Source of the DNA: Rhodoferax aquaticus
Lineage (GTDB): Bacteria; Pseudomonadota; Gammaproteobacteria; Burkholderiales; Burkholderiaceae_C
Direction: 5' to 3'
Assembly (NCBI RefSeq): GCF_006974105.1
Contig: NZ_CP036282.1
Span: forward strand, 2,666,001 to 2,730,000
DNA: 64,000 bases
The notes beneath the pieces were generated by a model. The model saw nothing but the letters and a program-made list of their open reading frames with translations. It was not told the DNA's origin and did no database searches. Below, piece after piece: positions 8,326 through 17,520 of the stretch. Made by a program: the position numbers and the translations under genes. Each line of letters begins with the position of its first letter. Within the stretch, counting starts at the first letter, position 1.

Positions 8326-9717
8326 CTACGGTGTGCCGCCCATACGTTCGTGCAGCGCAGCAGTTAGTTCCGCAACTACAGGTGCCCAGTCCTCGTCAGG
8401 GCCTTGCCTAAACAGCCGCATCACGCCGGGATACCACGGAGAGTCGCTGCGATCTTGGAGCCAACGCCAATCTGTTTTGTAGTGCGGCAGCAGCACCCAA
8501 CATGGAATATTGAGGGCACCAGTGAGATGGGCCACCGCCGTGTCAACTGTGATCACCAAGTCCAGGTTAGCTACAAGGGCAGCAGTGTCCGCAAAATCAT
8601 GCAGACGCTCGCCTATCGCAGTCATGTGCCCGACATCGCCCAGTTCAGGTGCTTCCAAGGTGTGCGCACCCTCCACTCCCTTTTGCAAACTGATGAATGC
8701 CACACCAGGTACTTGAAACAAGGGCCCCAGCACAGACAGGTGCTTTAGCGACCGGTCTGCGTCATTTTCAAAGCGCGGGTTTCCCTTCCATACCAAGCCC
8801 ACTTTGAAGCCTTTTGACGGTAGCAAGCTTTGCCACAAAGTCCGACGCTTCGGCGTTGCATGTAGATAAGGCAGCGTGCCGGGGATCGTGTGCAAGCGGG
8901 TTTGCAAGTGAAACGGCAAGCTAAGCAAGGGGCACCAGCAGTCCCAGTGGAGTTCAGGCAAAGGCGCGTTCAAATTCAGCACATGGTCCAAGCCCTCTAA
9001 GCCCTGCATGATGCGCACCAAAGGGGGCTGGCATAACAGGCTCACGCGGCTCGCCCCTAGGTGTTTGAGCACTGGTACATAGCGGCAAAACTGCATCACG
9101 TCGCCATACCCTGCCTCGCACACGAGCAAGACAGATTGCCCTGCCAATGGGGAGCCATCCCAACGCGGAGCATGCAGCTTGGCTGCCATAGCCGCATACC
9201 AGTCGCGCGCCTCGAAGCAAGCCCAACCTTCTTCCAAGTCTCCTCGGCGCAGCAATACGTAAGCCAAGTTGAAGCGTGCTTTGGCGTGCCCGGGGTCTAG
9301 TTCCAATGCTCTGCGACAGCACTGCTCGGCCTGCGCGTTCCTGTGCATACCGGCATACACACCACCTAGGTTGGACCACGCGGCCACGCAGTCGGGTTCC
9401 AAAGATATTGCCCACTCAAAGTGCGCAATCGCCTCCTGCAAGCGCTTTTGCTCAGCCAGCAAGGTGCCTACATTGATATGCAGTTGCACGGCGTGGGGCG
9501 CGAGTTCCAAAGCGCGCAAGTAGCACTGCTCAGCCTGCACGGTTTCACCCAATTCAGCGCAGGCGTAGGCCAGATTGGCGTGCACTTCAGCCCAGTCCGG
9601 ATCTTGGTCTAAGGCCTGCAAAAGCAAATGTTTGGCTTCCCCAAACTGCCCGTGCTCCATCAAGCCATTGGCCTGAAAAAACAAATCCTCAGTTGACGGG
9701 CTGTTCAGTAGAGACAT
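8326..9717 (-). CDS. TPR protein with glycosyltransferase family 9/41-like C-terminal domain
   Basis: A 463-residue protein. Residues 10-170 hold about five tetratricopeptide repeats (for example AEVHANLAYACAELGETVQAEQCYLRALELAP). Residues 190-460 resemble ADP-heptose/GT-B transferases: VGLVWKGNPRF marks the second Rossmann half, and DLVITVDTAVAHLTGALNIPCWVLLPHYKTDWRW is the nucleotide-sugar site. Such TPR-GT fusions are frequent in betaproteobacteria and are thought to glycosylate proteins or cell-surface glycans; donor and acceptor here are unknown. It lies 9 bases upstream of dnaX on the same strand, so its transcript could run into dnaX. Confidence 0.85.
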   Translation of the reverse strand: MSLLNSPSTEDLFFQANGLMEHGQFGEAKHLLLQALDQDPDWAEVHANLAYACAELGETVQAEQCYLRALELAPHAVQLHINVGTLLAEQKRLQEAIAHFEWAISLEPDCVAAWSNLGGVYAGMHRNAQAEQCCRRALELDPGHAKARFNLAYVLLRRGDLEEGWACFEARDWYAAMAAKLHAPRWDGSPLAGQSVLLVCEAGYGDVMQFCRYVPVLKHLGASRVSLLCQPPLVRIMQGLEGLDHVLNLNAPLPELHWDCWCPLLSLPFHLQTRLHTIPGTLPYLHATPKRRTLWQSLLPSKGFKVGLVWKGNPRFENDADRSLKHLSVLGPLFQVPGVAFISLQKGVEGAHTLEAPELGDVGHMTAIGERLHDFADTAALVANLDLVITVDTAVAHLTGALNIPCWVLLPHYKTDWRWLQDRSDSPWYPGVMRLFRQGPDEDWAPVVAELTAALHERMGGTP

Positions 9718-9790
9718 AGAACTGGATTACACGCTTGGCGGAACTTGCGAATCACCCAAAGAATAGGGCAACAAAACCCTTACAATGCTA

Positions 9791-9890
9791 GGTGACGGGC
9801 CTTCCCGCATGGTAAAGCGGCCAACCGAGTCAGGTGGGGAACCAAGCAGCTCTAACTGTGGAGCCAGTGCCGGGGTCAAGGCTCGTCAAC
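9791..9890 (+). ncRNA. ffs: Signal recognition particle 4.5S RNA
   Basis: About 100 nucleotides with the SRP domain IV signature GTCAGGTGGGGAACCAAGCAGC-like core (9829-9850), which binds Ffh. The ends pair over at least ten base pairs (GACGGGCCTT near 9794 with AAGGCTCGTC near 9888), giving the long rod of the bacterial small SRP RNA. A TACAAT at 9781-9786 is a plausible -10 box about seven bases upstream. A T-rich stretch (TTCTTCTTTTTC) follows at 9891. The gene diverges from the TPR-GT/dnaX unit; ffs next to dnaX is a common proteobacterial neighbourhood. Exact ends are estimated from the pairing. Confidence 0.9.
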
Positions 9891-10011
9891 TTCTTCTTTT
9901 TCAAGTGCATACAGCCACTTGTTTCCCTCAGAAAATCAAGAAACGCTATATTTTCAGTAGCGCACTACGCAGGAAATACGAGGGCCACGGCCGGTCAACC
10001 TGCGTTTGAAA

Positions 10012-11040
10012 TCACAAAGCTTTAGCAACCCCACGAAAGTGCAAAGCCACGCTGCGCACTGCAGCGACAAAACCACTGCCGTTATAGACGATGCCGTCTT
10101 GCGCAAAGGCGGTACGCACAATGTTTTGTACGCGGTATAGGCGAAACGAAGGCACCGAGGGAAACAGATGGTGCTCAATCTGGTAATTCAAGCCGCCGAA
10201 AAACCAGTCCCACTGCTTGGGGTTAGTGATGGTGCGGGAGGTAGCCGCTTGGTGCTCCAAAAAAGAGAGCCCCTGCGTGCCGCGAACCAAAGGCATTCCG
10301 ATGTGGTTGAGCCAAAAAATGGCCGCCAAGTAGGGGCCCAGCACGAACAGTGGCAAGGTGTAGACCAGCACAGCGATCTTCAAGTCGACCTGCAAAACCA
10401 GCACCGGCAATGCAAACCACAAGCCAAAGTGCACGCACAGACCCACTAAATCCGCCCAATACCTGAGGGGCTGGCGCAGCGCCCCCCATTGGGCCAGGTG
10501 GCGCTGGCTATGGGCAAACAACAAGGACAGCCCCCAGACAAGCCACCCTTGCTGCCGCGTAAACCAACGCCCGATCCGACCTTTGGTGCGCGCGGCATTT
10601 TCGGTCAGCGAGACGACCACGCTCACCTCCATATCAGGGTCCTGTTCCTCGTCTTGGCAGTGGCGGTGGTGCGCCGTGTGGCGGCTGTACCACTCGCCAA
10701 AGGCCATCCCCGTTACTACGGTCATGCAGAGTTGCCCCAAGAGGCTATTCAATGCTGACTTGCGATGAAGCCCCCCATGGCCCGCGTCATGCCCCAAGAA
10801 GGCGAACTGCGCGAGCAACAGTGCGGTGGCTAACGCTCCCAACCCCAAGCCCAGCACAGTGGCATGGGTCCAGGTGACCCACAGCACTCCCGCTAGCAAG
10901 GCGCTCAACACCACAAAGCGCAGCCAAGCGACCGCGCCAACGTGCTGGACTACACCTTGCGCCACAATGCGGCTTTGCATGGACTTCCACACAGCGCGTG
11001 CTCGCTCGGGGTCTAGTGTCGGCTTGTAATAACTCTGCAT
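10012..11040 (-). CDS. Membrane fatty acid desaturase (acyl-lipid, front-end type)
   Basis: A 342-residue integral membrane protein with the three histidine boxes of di-iron acyl-lipid desaturases: HDAGH (84-88), HTAHH (121-125) and QIEHH (287-291). A Gln opening the third box is the mark of front-end (delta-5/delta-6-like) desaturases; no fused cytochrome b5 domain is present. Hydrophobic segments lie at about 40-80 and 195-245. It starts at ATG 11040, nine bases from the divergent start of a CarF-like desaturase gene, so the two share a very short promoter region. Regioselectivity cannot be read from sequence. Confidence 0.9.
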   Translation of the reverse strand: MQSYYKPTLDPERARAVWKSMQSRIVAQGVVQHVGAVAWLRFVVLSALLAGVLWVTWTHATVLGLGLGALATALLLAQFAFLGHDAGHGGLHRKSALNSLLGQLCMTVVTGMAFGEWYSRHTAHHRHCQDEEQDPDMEVSVVVSLTENAARTKGRIGRWFTRQQGWLVWGLSLLFAHSQRHLAQWGALRQPLRYWADLVGLCVHFGLWFALPVLVLQVDLKIAVLVYTLPLFVLGPYLAAIFWLNHIGMPLVRGTQGLSFLEHQAATSRTITNPKQWDWFFGGLNYQIEHHLFPSVPSFRLYRVQNIVRTAFAQDGIVYNGSGFVAAVRSVALHFRGVAKAL

Positions 11041-11049
11041 GGATGAGAA

Positions 11050-11718
11050 ATGGGTGTGCTTCAGCGCTACGCGGTCAGGGCATTGGAAGGCATGGGTTTG
11101 CTACTGTTTAGCGCCATGGTACTGGATGCCCTCGTCCAGCTGCACCGCGCACTGCCGCTGTGGGCGTGGAGCTTCGCCCTTTTGGCAATTCCGGTGGCTT
11201 ACTTTTGTGCGGACTTGCTTACAGGCGTCATTCATTGGGTGTGCGACTCCTTCGGCTCTGAGCGCACGCCCCTCTGGGGGCCGCTGCTGGTGGGCCCGTT
11301 TCGCCGCCATCACCGCGACCCCTTGGAGATCACCCGCATTTCACTGCTGGAGAACCTAGGCGCTTCGGCAATTGCCGGTGCCTTGGTCCTCGCCGCTTGG
11401 CAGCCACAACCACTGGAGGGCGCGTTGGCCCAGTTTGCCACCTTGTGTGGGGTGTGGACGCTGGTATTCGCTGTGGTCTCTAACCTGTTTCACCGCTGGG
11501 CGCACATGCCTAGCAAGAGAAAGCCAGGATGGATGCTGGTGCTGCAAACCAAGAAGCTACTGCTCGACACGCCAACGCACTTGCGCCACCACCGCAAACC
11601 TTACCGCGTGAACTACTGCATTTTGAACGGCTGGGCCAACCCCGTGAGCAACCGAGTTCCTTGGCCGCGCCTAGAAGCCGCCTTAGCCCGACTCGGAATC
11701 CCTACCAACTTCGACTAG
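11050..11718 (+). CDS. CarF/TMEM189/FAD4-type lipid desaturase
   Basis: A 222-residue membrane protein that matches the lipid-desaturase family containing animal plasmanylethanolamine desaturase (TMEM189/PEDS1), Myxococcus CarF and plant FAD4. Diagnostic stretches are DLLTGVIHWVCDSFGS (55-70), VGPFRRHHRDPLEITR (81-96), NLFHRWAHM (145-153) and HLRHHRKPYRVNYCILNGWANP (177-198). The His pattern would hold the di-iron site. In PEDS1/CarF the reaction makes the vinyl ether of plasmalogens; in FAD4 it makes a trans-delta-3 double bond in phosphatidylglycerol. Which applies here is unknown. It lies between two other lipid oxygenase genes. The start at ATG 11050 has only a weak ribosome site. Confidence 0.85.
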   Translation: MGVLQRYAVRALEGMGLLLFSAMVLDALVQLHRALPLWAWSFALLAIPVAYFCADLLTGVIHWVCDSFGSERTPLWGPLLVGPFRRHHRDPLEITRISLLENLGASAIAGALVLAAWQPQPLEGALAQFATLCGVWTLVFAVVSNLFHRWAHMPSKRKPGWMLVLQTKKLLLDTPTHLRHHRKPYRVNYCILNGWANPVSNRVPWPRLEAALARLGIPTNFD

Positions 11719-11721
11719 GGT

Positions 11722-12885
11722 TCAGCAACCACTTGGCGAGTGTCCATCTGATTTTTGGGACCTTGCGCGCCTCTGAAAGGGAAACAAAAGCTGACGCCAA
11801 AACCCCAGCGGCACGTAATCGCCCAGCACCCCGTACTCGCTGGGCCATGTTTTGGTCGATTTCACAGCCGTGCCCATCAGGTAGTCGATAAAGGCAAACT
11901 GGCCCGCGTAGTTGCGGTCCAAGGCTTCTTTGTCTTGGGAATGGTGCCAATGGTGAAAGTTGGGAGTTACCACGAGGTAGCGCAGCCAGCCAAGGCGCAA
12001 GTCCACATTGGCATGGTTGAGCACAGCCTGAAACCCGATGATGACGATGTAGGCATCCATCACCTCACGCGAAAAGCCCAACACGTAAATCGGGGCCAAC
12101 ACCAAGGTGCGCATCAGCAAAACTTCGCCGACATGCAAGCGTGAACCTGCCAGCCAATCCAAGGTCTTGATACTGTGGTGCACCGCGTGAAACCGCCACA
12201 GAAAAGGCAGCTCATGCATGGCACGGTGCACGGCGTACTGAATCACATCGGCCACCAACATCAGCACGCACAACTCCAGCACAAACGGAAGTGATTGCAC
12301 GGCCTGCTGCACCTCCACGCTGACGGCCCACGAGAAAAATCGGTGCACAAAGAAGTTGGTTGCCAGCAGCACAAAACCCACCAGCAAGTGGTTCACAAAA
12401 AAATGTGCCAAATCGGTTTGCCATTCAGGCCTGAACACAGGCTGCTTGGGCCGAAGTGGGAACAGTTTTTCGATGAACACAAAAACGAGGGTAGACCCCA
12501 GCAAATCCAGCACAAACCAGTCCAAGCCGATATAGGGCGTGCGACCACTCAGCTCTGGAGGCTGCACCTTGTAGCCGCCCATCAGCGCGCTCAGCACCAC
12601 GCAAGCAAACGCAGCGGCAGACAGCCAAGGAGCGCGGCCCAACAGCAAGTTGGCCAGCGCAATGCCACCGCCCACCACCATGCCACCCAACAGCAAAGGC
12701 CGCAGCAAGGCTAAATTCAAAGCTTGGCGCAGCTCTGGCGTTGTGAGGTACTGCGGGAAGTGCAAGGTCAATACCAACAAAACGCAGGTCAGCCCACACC
12801 CTAAGGCGATCACACCACTCACCAACCCAGTTCCAGTGCGCAAAGCACCATGCGATTGGGTGAGCTGGCGCAAACGACTCAACAC
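11722..12885 (-). CDS. Sterol desaturase / fatty acid hydroxylase superfamily membrane protein
   Basis: A 387-residue protein with about five membrane helices. The superfamily's histidine motifs are HRAMH (220-224), HAVHHS (233-238), LNHANVD (289-295) and HHWHHS (311-316), followed by NYAGQF. These bind the two irons of C-4 sterol oxidases, lipid hydroxylases and alkylglycerol monooxygenase. The first 120 residues are an extra hydrophobic domain. The start is a GTG at 12885, with AGAGGTG eight bases upstream. Its end meets the CarF-like gene tail to tail with three bases between. The substrate is unknown. Confidence 0.85.
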   Translation of the reverse strand: MLSRLRQLTQSHGALRTGTGLVSGVIALGCGLTCVLLVLTLHFPQYLTTPELRQALNLALLRPLLLGGMVVGGGIALANLLLGRAPWLSAAAFACVVLSALMGGYKVQPPELSGRTPYIGLDWFVLDLLGSTLVFVFIEKLFPLRPKQPVFRPEWQTDLAHFFVNHLLVGFVLLATNFFVHRFFSWAVSVEVQQAVQSLPFVLELCVLMLVADVIQYAVHRAMHELPFLWRFHAVHHSIKTLDWLAGSRLHVGEVLLMRTLVLAPIYVLGFSREVMDAYIVIIGFQAVLNHANVDLRLGWLRYLVVTPNFHHWHHSQDKEALDRNYAGQFAFIDYLMGTAVKSTKTWPSEYGVLGDYVPLGFWRQLLFPFQRRARSQKSDGHSPSGC

Positions 12886-12892
12886 AGCGTCA

Positions 12893-14182
12893 TCACCTCT
12901 TCAGGTAGGCGGCGCTGCCCTGCCCCGCCTTGGCACCGCTGGCAAAACAGGCACTCAAGAGATAGCCCCCAGTGGGCGCCTCCCAGTCCAACATTTCTCC
13001 GGCACAAAACACGCCGGGCATTTGCTCCAGCATCAAGTCAGGCGTAAGCACCTCAAACAAAACCCCACCGGCAGAGCTAATGGCCTCATCCAAGGGACGG
13101 GCAGCCACCAAGGTGATGGGCACCGCCTTGAGGGCAAGTGCAAGCTTGATGGGGTCTTCAAACGTGTCCTTAGGCAAAACTTCATGCAGCAGCGCAGATT
13201 TCACCCCGTCAATTTTCAAACGGCTCTTCAAATGGCTCGATAGCGAACGACTGCCTCGGGGGTGGCTCACCTCCGCCAACACCCGCTCTGGACTCAGCGT
13301 TGGCAATAAATCAAGGACCATGGTTGCGCTGCCGGTGCGAATAATGTCGTCACGCAGCAAGCTAGAGGCTGCATAGACCAAGCTGCCCTCAACACCATGG
13401 GCAGTGGCCACAAACTCGCCCTTGCGCTCAAATTGTTGCCCTTGAGAGGTCTGCACCCGCACCGCCACGGCCTTAAACGGGTGGCCGGCAAACTGGGATT
13501 TAAAGAATTCACTCCACCCTCCTTGCACTTCGAAGCCGCAATTGGAGGGCAGCAGGGGTGCCACGGCCACGCCTTTTTCTGCCAGCAAGGGCACCCAAGC
13601 CCCATTGGAGCCCAATCGCGCCCAACTGCCCCCGCCCAAGGCCAGCACCACAGCGCGCGCTTGCACAGTACGTACACCTTGTGGGGTCTCAAACTGCAAG
13701 GCGTGCGGCGTGGCACCCAAGACATTCGGCGCGAGAGTGCTTTTCCCCCAGCCCACCCAGCGGTGACGCATGTGAAACTGCACGCTGCCTGTGCCCACTG
13801 GATGCCGCAGGCGCTGCAGCCACGCACGCAACAACGGCGCCGCCTTCATGTCTTTGGGAAACACCCGCCCTGATGTGCCCACAAAGGTTTCGATTCCCAA
13901 TCCATGGGCCCATGCGCGCAGTGCATCGGGACCAAAATCTTGCAACAAGGTCTCAATAGCCGATCGACGGGCCCCATATCGCCCTGCAAACGCGTCAGCT
14001 CCTTCGGAATGGGTCAGGTTGAGCCCTCCTTTGCCGGCGAGCAAAAACTTGCGCCCCACAGAAGGCATGGCGTCAAAGACATGCACGGCCACGCCCGCAT
14101 CAAGGGCGGTTTGCGCCGCCATAAGCCCTGCAGGCCCCGCGCCGATGACGGCAAGATCAAGAATGGGAGCGTTTTCAGTCAT
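12893..14182 (-). CDS. HI0933/BaiN-like FAD-dependent oxidoreductase
   Basis: A 429-residue flavoprotein starting MTENAPILDLAVIGAGPAGLMAAQ, a dinucleotide-binding GxGxxG motif. The motif SVGRKFLLAGKGGLNLTHSE (roughly residues 45-64) and the C-terminal FCAGEMLDWEAPTGGYLLSACFASG are diagnostic of the HI0933 family (TIGR03862-type subgroup). No reaction is established for this subgroup; some relatives reduce bile-acid intermediates or carry fused functions. The ATG at 14182 is chosen over an in-frame TTG at 14194 that would overlap the addA stop. It is downstream of addBA and eight bases upstream of the hydroxylase gene, all in one direction. Confidence 0.85.
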   Translation of the reverse strand: MTENAPILDLAVIGAGPAGLMAAQTALDAGVAVHVFDAMPSVGRKFLLAGKGGLNLTHSEGADAFAGRYGARRSAIETLLQDFGPDALRAWAHGLGIETFVGTSGRVFPKDMKAAPLLRAWLQRLRHPVGTGSVQFHMRHRWVGWGKSTLAPNVLGATPHALQFETPQGVRTVQARAVVLALGGGSWARLGSNGAWVPLLAEKGVAVAPLLPSNCGFEVQGGWSEFFKSQFAGHPFKAVAVRVQTSQGQQFERKGEFVATAHGVEGSLVYAASSLLRDDIIRTGSATMVLDLLPTLSPERVLAEVSHPRGSRSLSSHLKSRLKIDGVKSALLHEVLPKDTFEDPIKLALALKAVPITLVAARPLDEAISSAGGVLFEVLTPDLMLEQMPGVFCAGEMLDWEAPTGGYLLSACFASGAKAGQGSAAYLKR

Positions 14183-14190
14183 ATAAGGGT

Positions 14191-17100
14191 TCAAATTTCA
14201 ATCAATGCGCCTTGAGGCGTCAAAAAAGCGGCGCGCACCGTGTGGCCTGGGTTTGCCAGCGAGACGCCGCTGCGGTAGGCTTCCAACTGGGCCAGCAGCT
14301 CCACCTGGTGCTGCGGTTGGAAGGCAGACTTGTAGTCAAAGACCCACCATTGTCCACTGTCGGCCCGCCGAACCAAACGGTCAATCCGCACATTCTTGCC
14401 CGCGCACACCATGGCCACTTCATTCCCATGCCACGCGAGCAGCCCACTGTTCCAAGCCCAAGCACCCTGCCCGCCCACAATGGCAACTGCCATGTGCTGT
14501 GCTTGCAGCACCTGAGCCTGCGTCAACCCAAACTCAAGCGCAACGCGCGCCCGCTGCGCGTCGGACCACAAGTGCATAAGGTCCAGCGTTTGCGCTGGCT
14601 CCACCCACTCCAACAAGCGGTGCATGGCTTGCCCCATGCGGGAATCTAAGCGATCAATCTTCGCCAGCCGTGCTATTTTTTCAGTAGCATCTCGCGCTTT
14701 ATCCACGAGCGCTTGCGGCATATTTGGCAACACTGAGAGCGCCACAATGTCGCCAAGCTCGCTCGTACCAGGTGATGTAGCAGCGCCAACCAGCAGAGGG
14801 TCTGCAGCCTCCAGGGCAGCGCCATCCGCCCAAGGGGCGTTTTCAGCCATGCCCTCTAGCCGCTGCCACCAGCTTCCGGCTTGTGGTGCATGGGGCTCCA
14901 GACTGCTTAGCACCAGCGTGCGCTGTGTGCGGGTCAACGCCACGTACAAGGCGTTGAGCTCTTCACGTTTGCGCGCCATTTGCTCTTGCGCCAATGCGTC
15001 CGCCACACAAGCAGGCGGACGTGTTTCGCTGGCCAAGAAAACAAAGCGCTTGGGGTACGCATCTTCTCCGGGCCACTGCACCAACGCCCCCATGGTCTCG
15101 GATTTCAAGGCTTCACTGTCGGTATCTAGCAGCAGTACCAAGGGTGCCTCCAGCCCTTTGGCACCGTGCACCGTCAATAGCCGCACTGATTGGGTGTCTG
15201 CGCGCACCGGAGCGGCTATTCCACCGGCCTTCAAAGCCCGCACCAGTGCATAGGCGGTGACATAGCGCCCGCCATCCAACTGCAACGTGGCCGACAACAA
15301 GGCCCGCAGATTGGCGAGCACGCTCTCCCGCTGCTTAGGTCTGGCAGCTGCAGCAAAACGCGCCAATACGTCACCGTCATGGTAGATACGGCTGATGGCG
15401 TCATGGGGAGATGTGCCCTGTAACCACGCCCTCCATCGCAACAAGATAGGCCCAATGGCCGACAAAGCCTGGGGCAAGCCCGTGGCCTCTTGCAGAGTGT
15501 CGAACCACGACGCCCGCGCGCTGTCTTCTGGTTGAGGCAAGCCCCGTTGGCACAGGACCAGCTGGACCAAATCCTCATCCCCCACACGGAAGAGAGGCGA
15601 CTTGAGTGCCCGAGCCAAGGACAGATCATGCCGGGGTGACACTAAGGCATCCAGCAGCGCAACGATGTCTTGCACTTCGGGCATGTCCCCTAGCTCGGTT
15701 TTTTCAGGCTGTTGCGCAGCGATGTGCAGAGCTGCAAGCTCCGATTGCATCAGACCCAAGCGCTCCCGCTTACGCGCAAGCACCATGATGTCTTTGGCTT
15801 GCAAGCTGCCACCCGAAACGTGCAACTGCTGGGCCAACCAACGCGCGGCTTGGCGGCACTCCATGGTTTTGCGGGTTTCCTCCTGTGTGTGGCGCGGGGT
15901 CGTCAAAGAGTCGCGCCACTCAGATGCCGTCGACTCCACCGCATCAAGCTCCCCCGTTTCACGCGTGAGCCGAGGCAGCTTAAAGACGCGCCCTAGGTCT
16001 GTGGACTCTGTGCTGTGGGGTCGGTACCCATCAAACTGGCCATCCGCTTGGGCTTGTCCGAGGGCTTGGTTAACGACTTGAATAATGGCAGGCGCATTGC
16101 GTCGGGTGTGGTCACAACTGAGCACATCCCCGCCCAGACCATCCACCACAAAGCGCTTGGCGGCCATAAACACCTGCGGTTCGGCGCGCCGAAACCGGTA
16201 GATACTTTGTTTAGGGTCACCCACAATAAACACGCTAGGTGCCCGCGCCGCGCCGCCATAGCCTTGCAACCAGGCGCTCAAGGCTTGCCATTGCAGTGGG
16301 TTGGTGTCTTGAAACTCATCAATCAGCAGATGCCGCACTTGGGCGTCTAGCCGCTCTTGCACCCACCCGCTGAGCACCGGGTCTGACATCAGCGTCAAGG
16401 CGGCGCGCTCCAGATCCCCCATGTCAATCCAACGGCGTTCGCGCTTCAAGCCCGCGTAGTCCTCCAGCAGACCCCGGCTCAGGCGCGCCATGCGCTGCTG
16501 GTGCAGCCATGCCTCATGCTGCATTTTTGCTGCGCTGACGCGCAATAGGGCGTCTTGGGCAGCCTGTACGGTCGCGATGCCTGTCAACTTGTCACTGAAC
16601 TTGCGGGCAGTGCCTGTCTTGGTGAGCAAGGCGTCAAACATGCCTGCGACATCATGGTTGCCCAGCGCTTGTTCTAGCGCAGTGGCCGCTTTGGTGCAGC
16701 TCACGAGGCTGCTGGCCCCTAAGGCACGGGCCGCATCTAGCAAAAGGGTTTGGGTGATAGCCTGGTTCAGGTAGTCCTGCGGAGTTTGCAAGCCCCCAAA
16801 CTCGGGAAACTGTTGCGCAAAGGTCTGTACCGAGGCATCCACCACACCATGGGCGTCAGCCAATGCGAACTCTACGCGCTTGGATAGCGCGGCCTCTAGG
16901 GCTTTGTGGGTTTGGTGACGCCCATACACAGCGACCGCGGCCATGTAATCCGCGTGGGCCATCGCGTCCTTTGCCACCCGTGTGAGGAAAAGCCGCCACA
17001 CCTGTGCTACCGCCTTGGCATCGTTCTCAAGCAGCTCGTAGGCGCTGGGCAAGCCCATTTGGTGCAAGACCCCCAATGGCGCACTGCGCAACAGCGCCGC

Positions 17101-17520
17101 AAACCAACTGTGAAATGTACGTATCTGAACGGGGCGCCCGTGGCGCAATAAGTTCAGGTGCAAACTACGCAACATGGCCAGTTGCTCAGGCGCCGGCGCT
17201 TGGGTAAAGCCGCGACTCAGCAGCTCTTGCTCCAGCTGCGCATCCGTGCTTTGTGAAAACTGCAGCAACCACTCATGCAACCTCTCACGCATCTCGCCCG
17301 CTGCTTTTTTTGTGAAGGTAATCGCCAAGATTTGGTGTGAAGCACTGCCGTCCAACAAAGCGCGGACGATGCGAGAGACCAGCATCCACGTCTTACCTGC
17401 ACCCGCGCAGGCTTCTACCGCAACGCTCCTGCGTGGGTCACACGCAATTTCGTAAAACCGCTTGCGTGCAACGGGCTGTGCGTTGTGCTCAAAGGCGGCA
17501 GGTTGGCCAAACTGACTCAT
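14191..17520 (-). CDS. addA: AddA-type UvrD helicase-nuclease subunit
   Basis: A 1109-residue subunit of the AddAB helicase-nuclease, the RecBCD equivalent that resects double-strand breaks and loads RecA. The superfamily 1 Walker A motif CAGAGKT is at residues 38-44, followed by ITFTKKAAGEMRERL (motif Ia), LLIDEFQDTNPLQW (motif II), VGDPKQSIYRFRRAEP (motif III) and LTVHGAKGLEAPLVLLLD (motif V). The C-terminal PD-(D/E)XK nuclease domain shows WWVFDYKSAF. The ATG at 17520 overlaps the addB stop (ATGA), so translation is coupled. Confidence 0.93.
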   Translation of the reverse strand: MSQFGQPAAFEHNAQPVARKRFYEIACDPRRSVAVEACAGAGKTWMLVSRIVRALLDGSASHQILAITFTKKAAGEMRERLHEWLLQFSQSTDAQLEQELLSRGFTQAPAPEQLAMLRSLHLNLLRHGRPVQIRTFHSWFAALLRSAPLGVLHQMGLPSAYELLENDAKAVAQVWRLFLTRVAKDAMAHADYMAAVAVYGRHQTHKALEAALSKRVEFALADAHGVVDASVQTFAQQFPEFGGLQTPQDYLNQAITQTLLLDAARALGASSLVSCTKAATALEQALGNHDVAGMFDALLTKTGTARKFSDKLTGIATVQAAQDALLRVSAAKMQHEAWLHQQRMARLSRGLLEDYAGLKRERRWIDMGDLERAALTLMSDPVLSGWVQERLDAQVRHLLIDEFQDTNPLQWQALSAWLQGYGGAARAPSVFIVGDPKQSIYRFRRAEPQVFMAAKRFVVDGLGGDVLSCDHTRRNAPAIIQVVNQALGQAQADGQFDGYRPHSTESTDLGRVFKLPRLTRETGELDAVESTASEWRDSLTTPRHTQEETRKTMECRQAARWLAQQLHVSGGSLQAKDIMVLARKRERLGLMQSELAALHIAAQQPEKTELGDMPEVQDIVALLDALVSPRHDLSLARALKSPLFRVGDEDLVQLVLCQRGLPQPEDSARASWFDTLQEATGLPQALSAIGPILLRWRAWLQGTSPHDAISRIYHDGDVLARFAAAARPKQRESVLANLRALLSATLQLDGGRYVTAYALVRALKAGGIAAPVRADTQSVRLLTVHGAKGLEAPLVLLLDTDSEALKSETMGALVQWPGEDAYPKRFVFLASETRPPACVADALAQEQMARKREELNALYVALTRTQRTLVLSSLEPHAPQAGSWWQRLEGMAENAPWADGAALEAADPLLVGAATSPGTSELGDIVALSVLPNMPQALVDKARDATEKIARLAKIDRLDSRMGQAMHRLLEWVEPAQTLDLMHLWSDAQRARVALEFGLTQAQVLQAQHMAVAIVGGQGAWAWNSGLLAWHGNEVAMVCAGKNVRIDRLVRRADSGQWWVFDYKSAFQPQHQVELLAQLEAYRSGVSLANPGHTVRAAFLTPQGALIEI

